Positions 44,618 to 56,799 of a stretch of DNA of 64,000 nt are shown here, one piece after another. Source of the stretch: Acetobacteraceae bacterium. GTDB lineage: Bacteria > Pseudomonadota > Alphaproteobacteria > Acetobacterales > Acetobacteraceae. The notes beneath the pieces were generated by a model. That model was not told the DNA's origin, made no database searches, and worked only from the letters and a program-made list of their open reading frames with translations. The DNA is taken from contig JAMXLO010000096.1 in assembly GCA_024280945.1 (NCBI GenBank), positions 1-64,000 of the forward strand. The letters run 5' to 3'. Position numbers and translations under genes: made by a program. Numbering within the stretch: the first letter of the stretch is position 1; each line of letters opens with the position of its first letter.

Positions 44618-45106
44618 GGGCGGAGCCTCCTGGACATCGTCGGGCATCATCTCCGAGAGCATTGTCTCCACCTGCTGCAGGTGTTGGATGGCGCGACGGA
44701 TGCGCTGGCCGGTCAGGTCCTGGAATGTGCAGGCCTCGAAGATCGCATTGACCTGCTGCGTGACGGCTGGCAGCGACCCCGGATCGCCACCCTTCCGCAG
44801 CCAGGTGCTGATCGCCTCGGCGGCCCCCATGATCTGGTTGGCGGCATGCTCGGTCGCCTGCACGACGGCCTCCAGTTCGACGCCGCTGCTCCGGGTTGCC
44901 GCCGCAGGTGTTGCGATAACACGCGCGATCTGCTCGTGGATACTGCTGAGCTTCGCCGAAAGGTTGGTCTCGCTGTAGTCGACGAGCTGCACGGTGGCAT
45001 GGATCTCCATGCTCAGTTCAGCGATACGACGGTCCACGAAGCGGCGCAGCTCATCGATCTCCTTGTGGACACTGCTGCGCAGGAGTTCTTCGAGGCTAGC
45101 GGACAT
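44564..45106 (-). CDS. cheZ: CheZ-type protein phosphatase
   Basis: A protein of 180 residues, mostly helical as expected. The active-site segment ACTFQDLTGQRIRR contains the catalytic Asp (about 130) and Gln (about 134), matching Asp143/Gln147 of E. coli CheZ. The extreme C-terminus QAEIDSMFA resembles the CheY-binding tail. It would dephosphorylate a CheY-like regulator. No chemotaxis genes lie nearby, and it is shorter than gammaproteobacterial CheZ, so its partner may be a non-motility receiver. Overlaps DUF1194 tail-to-tail by 54 bases. Confidence 0.88.
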   Translation of the reverse strand: MSASLEELLRSSVHKEIDELRRFVDRRIAELSMEIHATVQLVDYSETNLSAKLSSIHEQIARVIATPAAATRSSGVELEAVVQATEHAANQIMGAAEAISTWLRKGGDPGSLPAVTQQVNAIFEACTFQDLTGQRIRRAIQHLQQVETMLSEMMPDDVQEAPPSSAAADLVQAEIDSMFA

Positions 45107-45490
45107 GGCGCCATGAGACGCCTCGCAGCTTAAGGTCGGGTAAAGGTGCAGGCTTTACGGCCTTCGGCGGAAGAAGCGGAATAGCCGCGCGAGTGAGGCC
45201 CTAACACAGAGGGCAACGGGCAATCCGCCAGGCAGACCGCTGCTATAAGTAAGAATGCTGGCGTGATGTTCATCGGGTGTCCTTGCCGCATTGATTGGAG
45301 CTCGACCCGCCGAGCCGATGTCCGGCCGGCCGAGGCTGCAATTTTTCCTTATTGCTTGCCAGTCGCGCCAGCGACACTCGCTGAAGCTCTGTCGTTACCA
45401 GCGTCCGGCGAAAATTAATAAACGTTGTGCTCTGCGTCACAGCGTGGTGCGCCCGGCATCGCCATTCTACAGCGCGACGGAGATACGACG

Positions 45491-45571
45491 ATGCGCCCTT
45501 ATTTTACTGCCGCCGGAATGGCACTTGGTTTGGTCGCTGCGTGGGCCGCCCTGGTGCCGTTCGTGGCCTGA
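45491..45571 (+). CDS. 26-residue membrane microprotein
   Basis: ATG at 45491 to TGA at 45571. Preceded by GGAG at 8-base spacing. The peptide is MRPYFTAAGMALGLVAAWAA plus LVPFVA: a single amphipathic to hydrophobic helix with a short basic/aromatic start. A strong intrinsic terminator starts 85 bases downstream on the same strand, which supports a short dedicated transcript. No family recognised. It could act as a membrane-complex accessory peptide or a toxin-like peptide; no antitoxin or antisense RNA is evident. Confidence 0.45.
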   Translation: MRPYFTAAGMALGLVAAWAALVPFVA

Positions 45572-45656
45572 ATTTAGCGGTCATGCGCCATCGGCGCGCG
45601 AGCATGTGGTCAAGGGCCATGTGGCGCGGTCGGCCAAGGCGCTGAACCCCATCCGG

Positions 45657-45699
45657 GCCCGGATCGGCGGCGGAGCAGCCGCGGTCCGGGCGCCTTTTT
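45657..45699 (+). terminator. intrinsic terminator downstream of the microprotein
   Basis: GCCCGGA (45657-45663) pairs with TCCGGGC (45685-45691), with an inner CGGC/GCCG stem, and is followed within three bases by TTTTT. Classical Rho-independent form on the plus strand. Confidence 0.7.
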
Positions 45700-45732
45700 C
45701 CGTCCTCCCCACCGGCAAGTCGGCGATCTCGA

Positions 45733-46494
45733 TCAAGCCTCCGAAATACCCGCTTCGACATGTCCGATTCCGGAAAACTCCGTTCTTATCCGGTCTCCAG
45801 GGACTATCGGGAACTGGCGAGTGAAGGAGCCCGTCATGATGATCTCGCCGGACTTCAGCGTGCGCCCGTACTGACCAAGTTTCCCTGCCAACCAGACGAT
45901 CGAGTTGAGTGGATTCCCAAGCACCGCGTCGCTTGATCCGCTCCCCACGAGCTGTCCGTTCACGTACACATTGGCCTCGATGCTTTCCAGGATGTCCGGC
46001 AATTTCACCGGCCTACCCAAGACCACAGTCTTCTGTTGCGCGTTGTCTGCCAATGCGAGAGCGATCTGCGCCGTGAAGGGTCCACGCGTCTCGATAATCT
46101 CGAGCGACGGATACACGGCATCCACCGCGGCGCGCGCTTCCTGCACGCTGATCGTGCCGGACAGATCGCGACCCAATCGCATGCACAGCTCATTCTCGAA
46201 ACCGGGGCTGATCAGGTCGTGAGGTCCGAAGACCTGCCCGTTATCTGAGCGATGCAGCACGCAGCCGAAAACCGGTTCATCAAACCCGAACTGCTCCTGT
46301 ATGGCCTTCGCTGTTAGGCCTACCTTCCAGCCGATCTGTTGTTCGCCAGCCTCGCAACGGCGGCGAATCAGACCGAGTTGAATGCGATACGCCTGGTCAA
46401 CCGTGAGTTTGTCGAACCAGGCAGCCGGAAAGAACTCCCCTCGGCTGCGAGCCTCCCAGAAGCCGTCTATCAGCGCTGCATCGTCCACGGTCAC
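45733..46494 (-). CDS. 2-keto-4-pentenoate hydratase-family protein
   Basis: About 253 residues from GTG at 46494, with GGGAGG upstream; an ATG at 46521 and a GTG at 46488 are alternatives. Fumarylacetoacetase-superfamily hydratase (MhpD/HpaH/DmpE type): KLTVDQAYRIQLGLI, GWKVGLTAKAIQEQFGFDEPVFG, the metal-binding FENELCMRLGRDL, YPSLEIIETR, and C-terminal GEIIMTGSFTRQFP. Adds water to 2-hydroxypenta-2,4-dienoate-type products of aromatic meta-cleavage, or decarboxylates similar acids. No meta-cleavage dioxygenase or aldolase is in the window. Downstream of the penicillin-acylase-like gene on the same strand. Confidence 0.88.
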   Translation of the reverse strand: MTVDDAALIDGFWEARSRGEFFPAAWFDKLTVDQAYRIQLGLIRRRCEAGEQQIGWKVGLTAKAIQEQFGFDEPVFGCVLHRSDNGQVFGPHDLISPGFENELCMRLGRDLSGTISVQEARAAVDAVYPSLEIIETRGPFTAQIALALADNAQQKTVVLGRPVKLPDILESIEANVYVNGQLVGSGSSDAVLGNPLNSIVWLAGKLGQYGRTLKSGEIIMTGSFTRQFPIVPGDRIRTEFSGIGHVEAGISEA

Positions 46495-46603
46495 CAACCT
46501 CCCACTTCGTTCTCGGCACAATGTCCACGATCGGAGCCACAGACCTCCGGATCAACGCGCATAGCGGTTCTGACCTCGCACAGAAGCTGTCTTCCAGCAC
46601 GGC

Positions 46604-48772
46604 TCAAGGTTCAGCTGCGACAACTGTAGCGGTCTCGCAATCGGCTTCAACGGCATCGCGCCGCAAATGCACCGTATGGTAGTCCCCGCGCAACCATTGT
46701 TCGAACTGGTCGCAGTAATGCGGATCGCCGGGCACGCCGGAGTTGCCGATATTCTGCACCGCGAGGAAGCGATCTGGTGTGGCGAAGTCGACCACGATCC
46801 GGTACTCGGCACCTGAGCTGGCGGAATGTGGCGGCAGCTCGCCGCCAGTGTTGCGCAAAGTATGCGATCCGCCGTCCACCTCGCGCGGGCCGATGTCGCA
46901 AGCCACGTCGCCGACCGGATGGCGCCAGTGCGCCTGATGCACGCGGCCCCACTGCCACGAAGCCTCGTCTCTGCCGAGCTTCGCCTGCAAGGTGTCCAGC
47001 GTTTTGGCCGCCACGGTAGAGACATGTTTCGCTGTGCCGTCGGCGAAGTACGCGACCGAAGCATCCTCCAGCAGGGCGACAGCCAGACCGGTCTGCTGAT
47101 GCGTCAGATCGAGTAGCCGCTCAGGCATATGCTGGCTGATTACCTCCCGCTGCCACAGCGCCATAAACGCTTCGAACACCGTCGCCGCGATGCTGGTCCC
47201 CGCATAGCGATAATCCCAGTCGCCGAGCATGCGGCGCAACGATGAAGCCGCATCGACGCCATCAAGGTGCCGCACGATGTGCGGACACAGCCGCTCGGCT
47301 CGACAATTCTTGACGTCATTCTGCAAGGCGATATTGGCAGCAATGTCCAGCGCATTGCGGTCGCCCAGCGCCTGAGCAAGCCGCACGCCGCGGTGTCCCT
47401 GCGAATAGGCCCCATAGATCGGCTGCGGCCAGCTGTCCGGCACAATACGCTGGTTGGCGCTGGCGACGTAACCACTCGGGGGGTCGTACATGTGCGGCAG
47501 ATCATCGAAAGCGATGTAACCTTGCCATTGGTCCGCGGCTGCATTGGCTTCGCGGAAGCCAGGCACGACGCGTCTACGAAGCGGAATGCGCCCGGCCATC
47601 TGGTAGCCGATATGTCCGTCGGCATCGGCATAAACAAAATTGAAGATCGCCACCGCCCAATCACGCAGCGCGTTGCGGAAACCGGCCCAATCACGCGCGC
47701 GGGATAGCGCAATCGAAGCGCGGATGTCGTCCATGTGCTCCATGCCGACCCAGCGCAGCGACAACGGCGCATCACCTCCGGCCTCGAGCGACGGTATCAA
47801 CGCATTGACGACCGGTCCGCGCAACGTGGAGCGGATCGTCAGCTCGTGGGTCGGTGCGCCGCGCACCTTGATGTTGACGTGTCGCTCGGAGAACTCGCGC
47901 CACGTGTCGCCGTCGCGATAAAGCCGCGGATTGGCCGGATTGACCTGCTCCACGTAGAGGTCTCGCGTCGAGGCCATGTTGTTGGTGATCGCCCAAGCGA
48001 TGCGTCCGTTGCTGCCCCACCACATGCCCGGAAAGCCGGGGTGTCCCGCACCGGCGGCATCATCCTCGGGACCGTGCAGCGCATACTCGTGCCAGGTCGA
48101 TGGCACCCAGAATGGCTGATGTGGGTCGCCGCAAATTACTGGCTTCCCGGTGACGGTGCGGCTGCCGTGCAGCGCCCAGTTGTTGCTGCCGGTTGCGTCG
48201 TCGGTTCCCGCCGCGGTCTGCAATACACGATCCTCGGAAGCTTCCGGCGTCAGGTACAGTCCGCGGAAGGAAGCCGGCAGCAAACGCGCCGCCTCAGCGG
48301 CAACGATGCGATCGATGCGGCCATTCAGCGACCACCAGATGCCGCGCGCGATGGCCACGATGTCGCGGACACCGAATGGCTCCGGCACATAGTCGAGGCG
48401 ACGGAATTCCGGCGGCAGGTTGCTACCGGTCACCTCGATCTGCCGATTGATCCCAGCGACATATGCCGTGACCATGCTCCGCGTCTGCTCGTCCATGGCC
48501 TCGGCTTCGCGCATTGCAATCTGATCGATGCCGACTGTCAGATGTGCAATATCGCTTGCAACATAAGCATCGCCGAGGATCTCCGCCTGGCGCCCAAGCG
48601 CGCGGCGACGCAGCCGATCCATCTGCCACAGCCGATCCTGCGCCACCGCAACGCCGAGACCGAAATAGAGATCGGCTGTGCTGCCGGCGTAGACATGCGG
48701 AATGCCGACGCGGTCGCGCAGGATTTCGACACGGCCATCGACTGCGCCGACGATGTGCTGGGTGCTCGGCAT
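46604..48772 (-). CDS. penicillin acylase-family Ntn hydrolase
   Basis: A protein of 722 residues; strong GGGGAGGA site before the ATG. The family layout is an A chain, spacer and B chain; the B chain would start at the nucleophile Ser196 in ATGSNNWALHGSRT. Also visible: RDRVGIPHVYAGS, YFGLGVAVAQDRLWQMD, GDPHQPFWVPSTWHEYALHG, WAITNN, and the C-terminal region. It hydrolyses amide bonds (acyl-homoserine lactones, beta-lactam side chains, or other N-acyl compounds). There is no signal peptide, although well-studied family members are periplasmic, so a cytosolic role is suggested. Confidence 0.92.
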   Translation of the reverse strand: MPSTQHIVGAVDGRVEILRDRVGIPHVYAGSTADLYFGLGVAVAQDRLWQMDRLRRRALGRQAEILGDAYVASDIAHLTVGIDQIAMREAEAMDEQTRSMVTAYVAGINRQIEVTGSNLPPEFRRLDYVPEPFGVRDIVAIARGIWWSLNGRIDRIVAAEAARLLPASFRGLYLTPEASEDRVLQTAAGTDDATGSNNWALHGSRTVTGKPVICGDPHQPFWVPSTWHEYALHGPEDDAAGAGHPGFPGMWWGSNGRIAWAITNNMASTRDLYVEQVNPANPRLYRDGDTWREFSERHVNIKVRGAPTHELTIRSTLRGPVVNALIPSLEAGGDAPLSLRWVGMEHMDDIRASIALSRARDWAGFRNALRDWAVAIFNFVYADADGHIGYQMAGRIPLRRRVVPGFREANAAADQWQGYIAFDDLPHMYDPPSGYVASANQRIVPDSWPQPIYGAYSQGHRGVRLAQALGDRNALDIAANIALQNDVKNCRAERLCPHIVRHLDGVDAASSLRRMLGDWDYRYAGTSIAATVFEAFMALWQREVISQHMPERLLDLTHQQTGLAVALLEDASVAYFADGTAKHVSTVAAKTLDTLQAKLGRDEASWQWGRVHQAHWRHPVGDVACDIGPREVDGGSHTLRNTGGELPPHSASSGAEYRIVVDFATPDRFLAVQNIGNSGVPGDPHYCDQFEQWLRGDYHTVHLRRDAVEADCETATVVAAEP

Positions 48773-48793
48773 GCCGTTCCTCCCCGGCTTGAC

Positions 48794-49192
48794 TCAGCCC
48801 ATCGCCTGAACGGCGGTCGGTGTGATCTCGAATGTCACCCGTACTTCGCCCGGCCGCGACCAGGGATACTTGTCCTGGCCGATATACTTCTTCGCCAGTG
48901 AATCGATATGCGCGCTGGCGCCTTCCTCGGTGACACGTGTCACCTTGCCGCGCACCTGCACATAGCGATACGCATTGTCAGGATCCATGATGGACAGCGC
49001 GATCGGCGCCCCCTGTTGCATGTTGCGGGTCTTGGTGCGCCCCTTGGCGCTGTTCACGCGGATCACGCTGCCATTGTAGTCGAACCATACGGGCGTCACC
49101 TGCGGCGAGCCGTCGGGCATCAGCGTTGCCAGGCTGGCAAACGCCTTCTTCTGCTGAAACAGGTCGAGATAGGCATCGGGGATGGTGGCCAT
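48794..49192 (-). CDS. PNPOx-like / F420-type split-barrel oxidoreductase
   Basis: A protein of 132 residues from MATIPDAYLDLF, behind AAGGAG; the longer frame is spurious because it crosses the divergent hydrolase start. Split beta-barrel flavin/F420-binding fold: FASLATLMPDGSPQVTPVWFDYNG, IRVNSAKGRTKTRNM, ALSIMDPDNAYRYVQVRGKV. The family (TIGR03618-like, PPOX class) binds FMN, F420 or biliverdin; activity cannot be told. Followed after 21 bases by the penicillin-acylase-like gene, so probably co-transcribed. Confidence 0.88.
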   Translation of the reverse strand: MATIPDAYLDLFQQKKAFASLATLMPDGSPQVTPVWFDYNGSVIRVNSAKGRTKTRNMQQGAPIALSIMDPDNAYRYVQVRGKVTRVTEEGASAHIDSLAKKYIGQDKYPWSRPGEVRVTFEITPTAVQAMG

Positions 49193-49277
49193 TCGCTGCT
49201 CCTTGTCACCGGCGGGACAGATGGCGAGAGTGCCGCAACGCGCCCAGGCGGCGCAAATCAGCAAGCGAGGAACGGCC

Positions 49278-50162
49278 ATGCAGACCCGCTCGATCAGTTT
49301 CTTCAGTGAAGGTGTGCGCCTTGCCGGCACTCTGTTCGCCCCGAGCGATCTACGATCCGGCGAGCGTCGTGCCGGCATCATGCTGTGCCACGGGTATACC
49401 GGCGTGCGAGATCTCTATCTGCCCGATATCGCCACCGTGCTGTGCGAGGCCGGCTACGTCGTGTTAACGTTCGACTACAAGGGTTGGGGCGACAGCGACG
49501 GCCCGAAGAGCCGTCTTGCGCCTTATAGCAGGGTGATCGATGCGCAGTCCGCAGTCACCTGGCTCGGCGCGCAGGAATTCGTCGACCCGGAACGGCTGGG
49601 CATTTATGGCACCAGCTATGGCGGCGCAACGGTGGTCTGGGTCGCCGCGGTCGATCCTCGCGTGAAGTGCGTCGTCTCGGTAGTCGGCGTCGGCAATGGC
49701 CAGCGCTGGATGCGCAGCGTTCGACGCCCGGACGAATATTACGATCTGCTGCAGCGGTCGGCGGAGGACCGGGTGCGGCGGGTCATGGAAGGCAATTCGG
49801 CTCTGGCCGAGAGAACCGAGATCTTGCTTCCGGATCGGCAATCAGCGGAACTGGCGGCCGCGGCAAGGCGCGGCAATCCCGGCGCGGTCAGTCAGATCCC
49901 GCTGGAGTTCATCGACGATACCTTAGGGTTCAATGCCGAATGGGTGGTCGATCGGATCGCGCCTCGACCGGCGCTGTTCATTACCACGGACGGTGACCGG
50001 CTGGTGCCGCCGGAGGAGAGCGAGGCACTCTACCGACGTGCAGGTGAGCCAAAGAAGCTCGCTGTTCTGCACGGTTTCGGCCACTACGAAGTCTATACTG
50101 GAGAGGCGTTCCGCCAGGTGATGGCAGAGACACTGCCGTGGTTCAGCCAGTACCTGCGCTGA
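49278..50162 (+). CDS. alpha/beta hydrolase
   Basis: A protein of 294 residues from MQTRSISFFSEG behind GAGGAAC. Catalytic triad: nucleophile in GTSYGG, acid in TTDGDRLVP, histidine in GFGHYEVYT; oxyanion region GIMLCHGYTGVRD. Similar in pattern to dienelactone-hydrolase-like or acetyl-xylan-esterase-like serine hydrolases (FrsA/Aes side of the family). No signal peptide. Divergent from the PNPOx-like gene (85 bp gap), which hints that it belongs with the adjacent amide/ketoacid catabolic genes. Confidence 0.88.
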   Translation: MQTRSISFFSEGVRLAGTLFAPSDLRSGERRAGIMLCHGYTGVRDLYLPDIATVLCEAGYVVLTFDYKGWGDSDGPKSRLAPYSRVIDAQSAVTWLGAQEFVDPERLGIYGTSYGGATVVWVAAVDPRVKCVVSVVGVGNGQRWMRSVRRPDEYYDLLQRSAEDRVRRVMEGNSALAERTEILLPDRQSAELAAAARRGNPGAVSQIPLEFIDDTLGFNAEWVVDRIAPRPALFITTDGDRLVPPEESEALYRRAGEPKKLAVLHGFGHYEVYTGEAFRQVMAETLPWFSQYLR

Positions 50163-50195
50163 TGCTGTTTGCGTATCGAGTGCTGGCCACAAATG

Positions 50196-51281
50196 TTATA
50201 CAGGTGCGCGGCGCCTCTCGTACCACGGTTGTGTACGACGGACGATGTGAACGACCGATAGCATGACTGGCACCTCGACCAGCACGCCAACAACCGTGGC
50301 AAGCGCAGCACCCGACTGGAAGCCGAACAGGGCGATGGCAGTTGCGACGGCAAGTTCAAAGAAGTTGCTGGCGCCGATAAGCGCTGACGGTCCGGCCACA
50401 CACCACTCGACGCCCAGTTTTCGATTTAGCCAGTAGGCCAAGCCTGCATTGAGATAGACCTGGATGACGATCGGCACCGCCAGAAGCGCGATGACGACTG
50501 GCTGACGCGTGATCTGCTCACCTTGCAAGCCGAACAGCAGGACCAGTGTCAGCAGGAGCGCGCAGAGCGATACTGGCGCGAGCGCCTTCAGAGTGCGATT
50601 GAGCGCCGGGGCTCCCCCGTGGGCCAGCGAAGAGCGGCGCCAGAGCTGCGCCGCGATCACCGGCACGACGATGTAGAGCAGGACCGAGAGAACCAGCGTC
50701 TCCCACGGAACGGCGATGGACGACAGACCCAGCAGGAGGCCGACGATCGGTGCGAAGGCCACCACCATGATGGTGTCGTTAAGCGCAACCTGGCTCAGCG
50801 TGAAATGCGGCTCGCCATCGACCAGGTTGGACCAGACGAAGACCATCGCCGTGCAGGGTGCCGCGGCCAGGATGATGAGTCCTGCGGTGTAGCTGCCGAT
50901 CTGCTCTGCCGGCAGATAGGGTCGGAAGAGATGGGCGATGAACAGCCACGCCAGCAGCGCCATCGAGAATGGCTTGACGAGCCAGTTCACGCCAACCGTG
51001 CAGGCGATGCCGCGCCAATGCTGGCCCACTTCGCGCAACGCCGAGAGATCGATCTTGAGCAGCATCGGCACGATCATCAGCCAGACCAGCACTGCGACCG
51101 GCATGTTGACCTGCGCAACGGTTGCGTCGCCGATTGTGTGAAAGACCGCAGGCATCAATTGTCCGAGGACAATTCCTGCGATGATGCAGAGGGCGACCCA
51201 AACGGTCAGGAACCGCTCGAACGCACCCATCTCGGGTTTGTGCGCCGAAGTCGCACCGGCGGCAGCACGCGATTGGCTCAT
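50196..51281 (-). CDS. acr3: arsenite efflux permease, ACR3 family
   Basis: A protein of 361 residues with ten predicted membrane helices. ACR3 features: GQLMPAVFHTIG, PVAVLVWLMIVPMLLKID, the essential cysteine in AAAPCTAMVFVWS, and a conserved FELAVATAIALFG segment with the catalytic glutamate. Exports arsenite, energised by the proton gradient. Last gene of the arsR-arsM-acr3 operon; the gap after arsM is about 78 bases. Confidence 0.95.
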   Translation of the reverse strand: MSQSRAAAGATSAHKPEMGAFERFLTVWVALCIIAGIVLGQLMPAVFHTIGDATVAQVNMPVAVLVWLMIVPMLLKIDLSALREVGQHWRGIACTVGVNWLVKPFSMALLAWLFIAHLFRPYLPAEQIGSYTAGLIILAAAPCTAMVFVWSNLVDGEPHFTLSQVALNDTIMVVAFAPIVGLLLGLSSIAVPWETLVLSVLLYIVVPVIAAQLWRRSSLAHGGAPALNRTLKALAPVSLCALLLTLVLLFGLQGEQITRQPVVIALLAVPIVIQVYLNAGLAYWLNRKLGVEWCVAGPSALIGASNFFELAVATAIALFGFQSGAALATVVGVLVEVPVMLSVVHIVRRTQPWYERRRAPV

Positions 51282-51359
51282 GATGCGCCTTCTTAACGGC
51301 CGTGGAAGAGGAGCAAGCGGAACAGCGCGGCGGGTGCTTGGACCGCGCCGCGCGGTCGG

Positions 51360-52175
51360 CTACGCGCAGCAGGCCCTGATCTCGTCGCGCGCCGGTTTGC
51401 GCGCCTCGATGATGGCTGAGGCGACATAGTCCTCGATGCCGCGCCCTGGTGCCCAGGTCTGGATCATCTCGCGGCTTTCCTGCTTCACGCTGACGCGTAT
51501 GTCGACGAAGCCTGCATCCGCGAGCCACCCCTCGATCTCGGTGGAAGGGGCGGCGCCTGACACGCATCCACAGAGCAGCGCTGGATCTACCGTCAGGTCC
51601 GGCGAGAGCGGTTTGATGTTGACGACGTCCGAGATCGCCAGGCGACCATTCGCCTTCAGCACGCGAAATGCTTCGCGAAACACCTGCGCCTTGTCCGGCA
51701 CCAGGTTGATGACACAGTTGGAGAGAATGACATCGGCAGTGCTGTCCGCAATCGGCAGATGCTCGAGTTCGCCCAGCCGGAACTCCACATTCGCAGCGCC
51801 GACCTTGCGGGCGTTCTCACGCGCCGCCTTGAGCATTTCGTGCGTCATGTCGACGCCGATGACGTGGCCGGCCGGTCCCACCTGCCTCGCAGCCAGCAGG
51901 CAGTCGAAGCCAGCACCACTGCCGAGATCGACCACGACCTCGCCTGGCCGCATCGCCGCAATTGCCTGCGGATTGCCACACCCGAGGCCGAGGTTCGCAC
52001 CCTCCGGCACTGCGGCTAACTCTGCCGCGGAATAGCCCATCCGCCGCGCCTTGCCGTCCAAGTTCCCATCCGGCGCAGAATCGCAGCACGACGCAGCAGC
52101 ACCGGCGGCGATGCCGCCGTACCGGGCGCGAACCATCTCCTTGATCGCGTCGGTATCCGTGATCTGATCAGACAT
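51360..52175 (-). CDS. arsM: arsenite S-adenosylmethionine methyltransferase
   Basis: A protein of 271 residues. SAM-binding motif VVDLGSGAGFDCLLAA. The arsenic-binding cysteines correspond to C66 (LGCGNPQA), C154 (SNCVINL) and C204 (CGCVSGA), the three needed for methylation, plus C30-C31 in the N-terminal ASCCDS. Converts As(III) to methylated, partly volatile forms. The ribosome binding site AAGGAGGG lies inside the end of arsR, and the genes are 3 bases apart. Confidence 0.96.
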   Translation of the reverse strand: MSDQITDTDAIKEMVRARYGGIAAGAAASCCDSAPDGNLDGKARRMGYSAAELAAVPEGANLGLGCGNPQAIAAMRPGEVVVDLGSGAGFDCLLAARQVGPAGHVIGVDMTHEMLKAARENARKVGAANVEFRLGELEHLPIADSTADVILSNCVINLVPDKAQVFREAFRVLKANGRLAISDVVNIKPLSPDLTVDPALLCGCVSGAAPSTEIEGWLADAGFVDIRVSVKQESREMIQTWAPGRGIEDYVASAIIEARKPARDEIRACCA

Positions 52176-52178
52176 GGG

Positions 52179-52532
52179 TCAAGCCCTCCTTTGCGTGGAT
52201 ACCGCCGATTGAGCGTCAGCTTCCGGGCAAGTGACGCATAGTGCCGTCGCGCGTCCGCAGCAGTTCTCAGTGAGGTAGGCAAGAAGCGCGTTCATCGTCG
52301 AGTATTCAGCGGCATAGATCAGCGATCGACTTTCCCGACGGAACGTCACCAGCCCCGCATGTCTCAGGTGGTTGAGGTGGAAGGACAACGTGGGCGAGGC
52401 AAGCCCAAGGCGTTCGCCGATCTGGCCCGCCGCCATGCCTTCCGGTCCGGCCTGCACCAGCAGCCGGTAGACGTCCAACCGCGTCTCCTGGGCGAGCGCT
52501 GCCAAGGCGGCAAGAGCGTTCGTCTTTTCCAT
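52179..52532 (-). CDS. arsR: ArsR-type arsenic repressor with C-terminal cysteine pocket
   Basis: A protein of 117 residues starting at MEKTNALAALAAL. Winged helix-turn-helix: AAGQIGERLGLASPTLSFHLNHLRHAGLV. It lacks the classical alpha-3 ELCVCDL cysteine box. Instead cysteines lie at 91, 92, 99 and 102 (ENCCGRATALCVTC), as in the AfArsR type (C95, C96, C102), which binds As(III) near the C-terminus. It represses the arsRM-acr3 operon; a small inverted repeat at 52528-52541 spans the start codon. Confidence 0.95.
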   Translation of the reverse strand: MEKTNALAALAALAQETRLDVYRLLVQAGPEGMAAGQIGERLGLASPTLSFHLNHLRHAGLVTFRRESRSLIYAAEYSTMNALLAYLTENCCGRATALCVTCPEADAQSAVSTQRRA

Positions 52533-52553
52533 AATAATGGAACTATAGATGGA
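52528..52553. promoter_or_regulatory. candidate ArsR operator overlapping the arsR start
   Basis: TCCAT (52528-52532) and ATGGA (52537-52541) form an inverted repeat with a 4-base spacer; a further ATGGA lies at 52549-52553. The AT-rich segment overlaps the arsR start codon and faces the divergent small exported gene. Short and not tested against a consensus. Confidence 0.3.
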
Positions 52554-52655
52554 TAAGCCGCGCCTGTGAAGAGGCATTGGTGCTTCAGGCCACCTTAATC
52601 CGCCTGTGGAACACTCCGTCGGTCGTCCCAACGACCGGCATGAGTGGAGCAGACA

Positions 52656-52898
52656 GTGAGGAAAACCCTCATCGCAACTGTCGCGGCATTCGTCATCGGC
52701 TACCCCGGTGTCGCGTGCGTCGCTGACGACCATGCCGTGAATGGCTACGCGGCGTCGTCCGCCCAACTGCAGGACATTTCAGCCAATGGTACGCGGGCGG
52801 CCGCGCCAGCTGACCATGCGTCCGCCGCCACTCCGAGGGTCGCGCAGACAGCAGGACGGAAGTGCTACTATGTCCTCGACGTGCTGCTGTGCGACTGA
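52656..52898 (+). CDS. small exported protein divergent from the ars operon
   Basis: About 80 residues from the GTG at 52656 with GGAG six bases upstream (a GTG at 52644 is also in frame). Signal peptide VRKTLIATVAAFVIGYPGVACVA, then a low-complexity A/T/S-rich middle and a short tail KCYYVLDVLLCD with two cysteines nine residues apart. No family recognised. It shares a 123-bp intergenic region with arsR, so it might be arsenic-regulated; this is inference only. Confidence 0.5.
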   Translation: MRKTLIATVAAFVIGYPGVACVADDHAVNGYAASSAQLQDISANGTRAAAPADHASAATPRVAQTAGRKCYYVLDVLLCD

Positions 52899-52937
52899 GC
52901 AGCGGAATGGCGACCCGCAGGAACGGCGGACATAAAG

Positions 52938-56574
<3,637 letters not shown>

Positions 56575-56799
56575 ATGCGGATGTGTGTTTGCGGTTGCCG
56601 TCGCGTCAATGTTTGACTGTGGTAGCCAAATGCTCACATCCCAACAGACATCGCGTTTTCGCCCTGCGAAAGTAAAACCAAGTAATTACTCAGTGCGGTA
56701 TCGATATATTAAGACAGGGGCCCAGGCTCCTGCAATTGCGCGTCTCGTGGTGCTTGTCCAGACCGTGCAGATGGCAGTCTTGCCAGGCAGGAATACGGC

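Larger units (their letters stand above)
45107..45732. other. 626-bp intergenic region with microprotein and terminator
   Basis: Between the divergently oriented start of cheZ and the 3' end of the hydratase gene. It contains the 26-residue microprotein (45491-45571) and a strong terminator (45657-45699). The stretch 45107-45490 shows no gene I can support; it likely holds the cheZ promoter and the microprotein promoter. A 177-codon plus-strand frame (45291-45824) has no family features and runs into the hydratase gene. Confidence 0.6.

Noticed and set aside
45291-45824. 177-codon plus-strand open frame in the cheZ-hydratase gap
   Set aside because: Reads through the strong terminator and into the 3' end of the convergent hydratase gene; composition is random. 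The 26-codon ORF in another frame is better supported.
47735-48901. 388-codon plus-strand open frame opposite the penicillin-acylase-like gene
   Set aside because: Antisense shadow; no recognisable motifs and it runs into the PNPOx-like gene.
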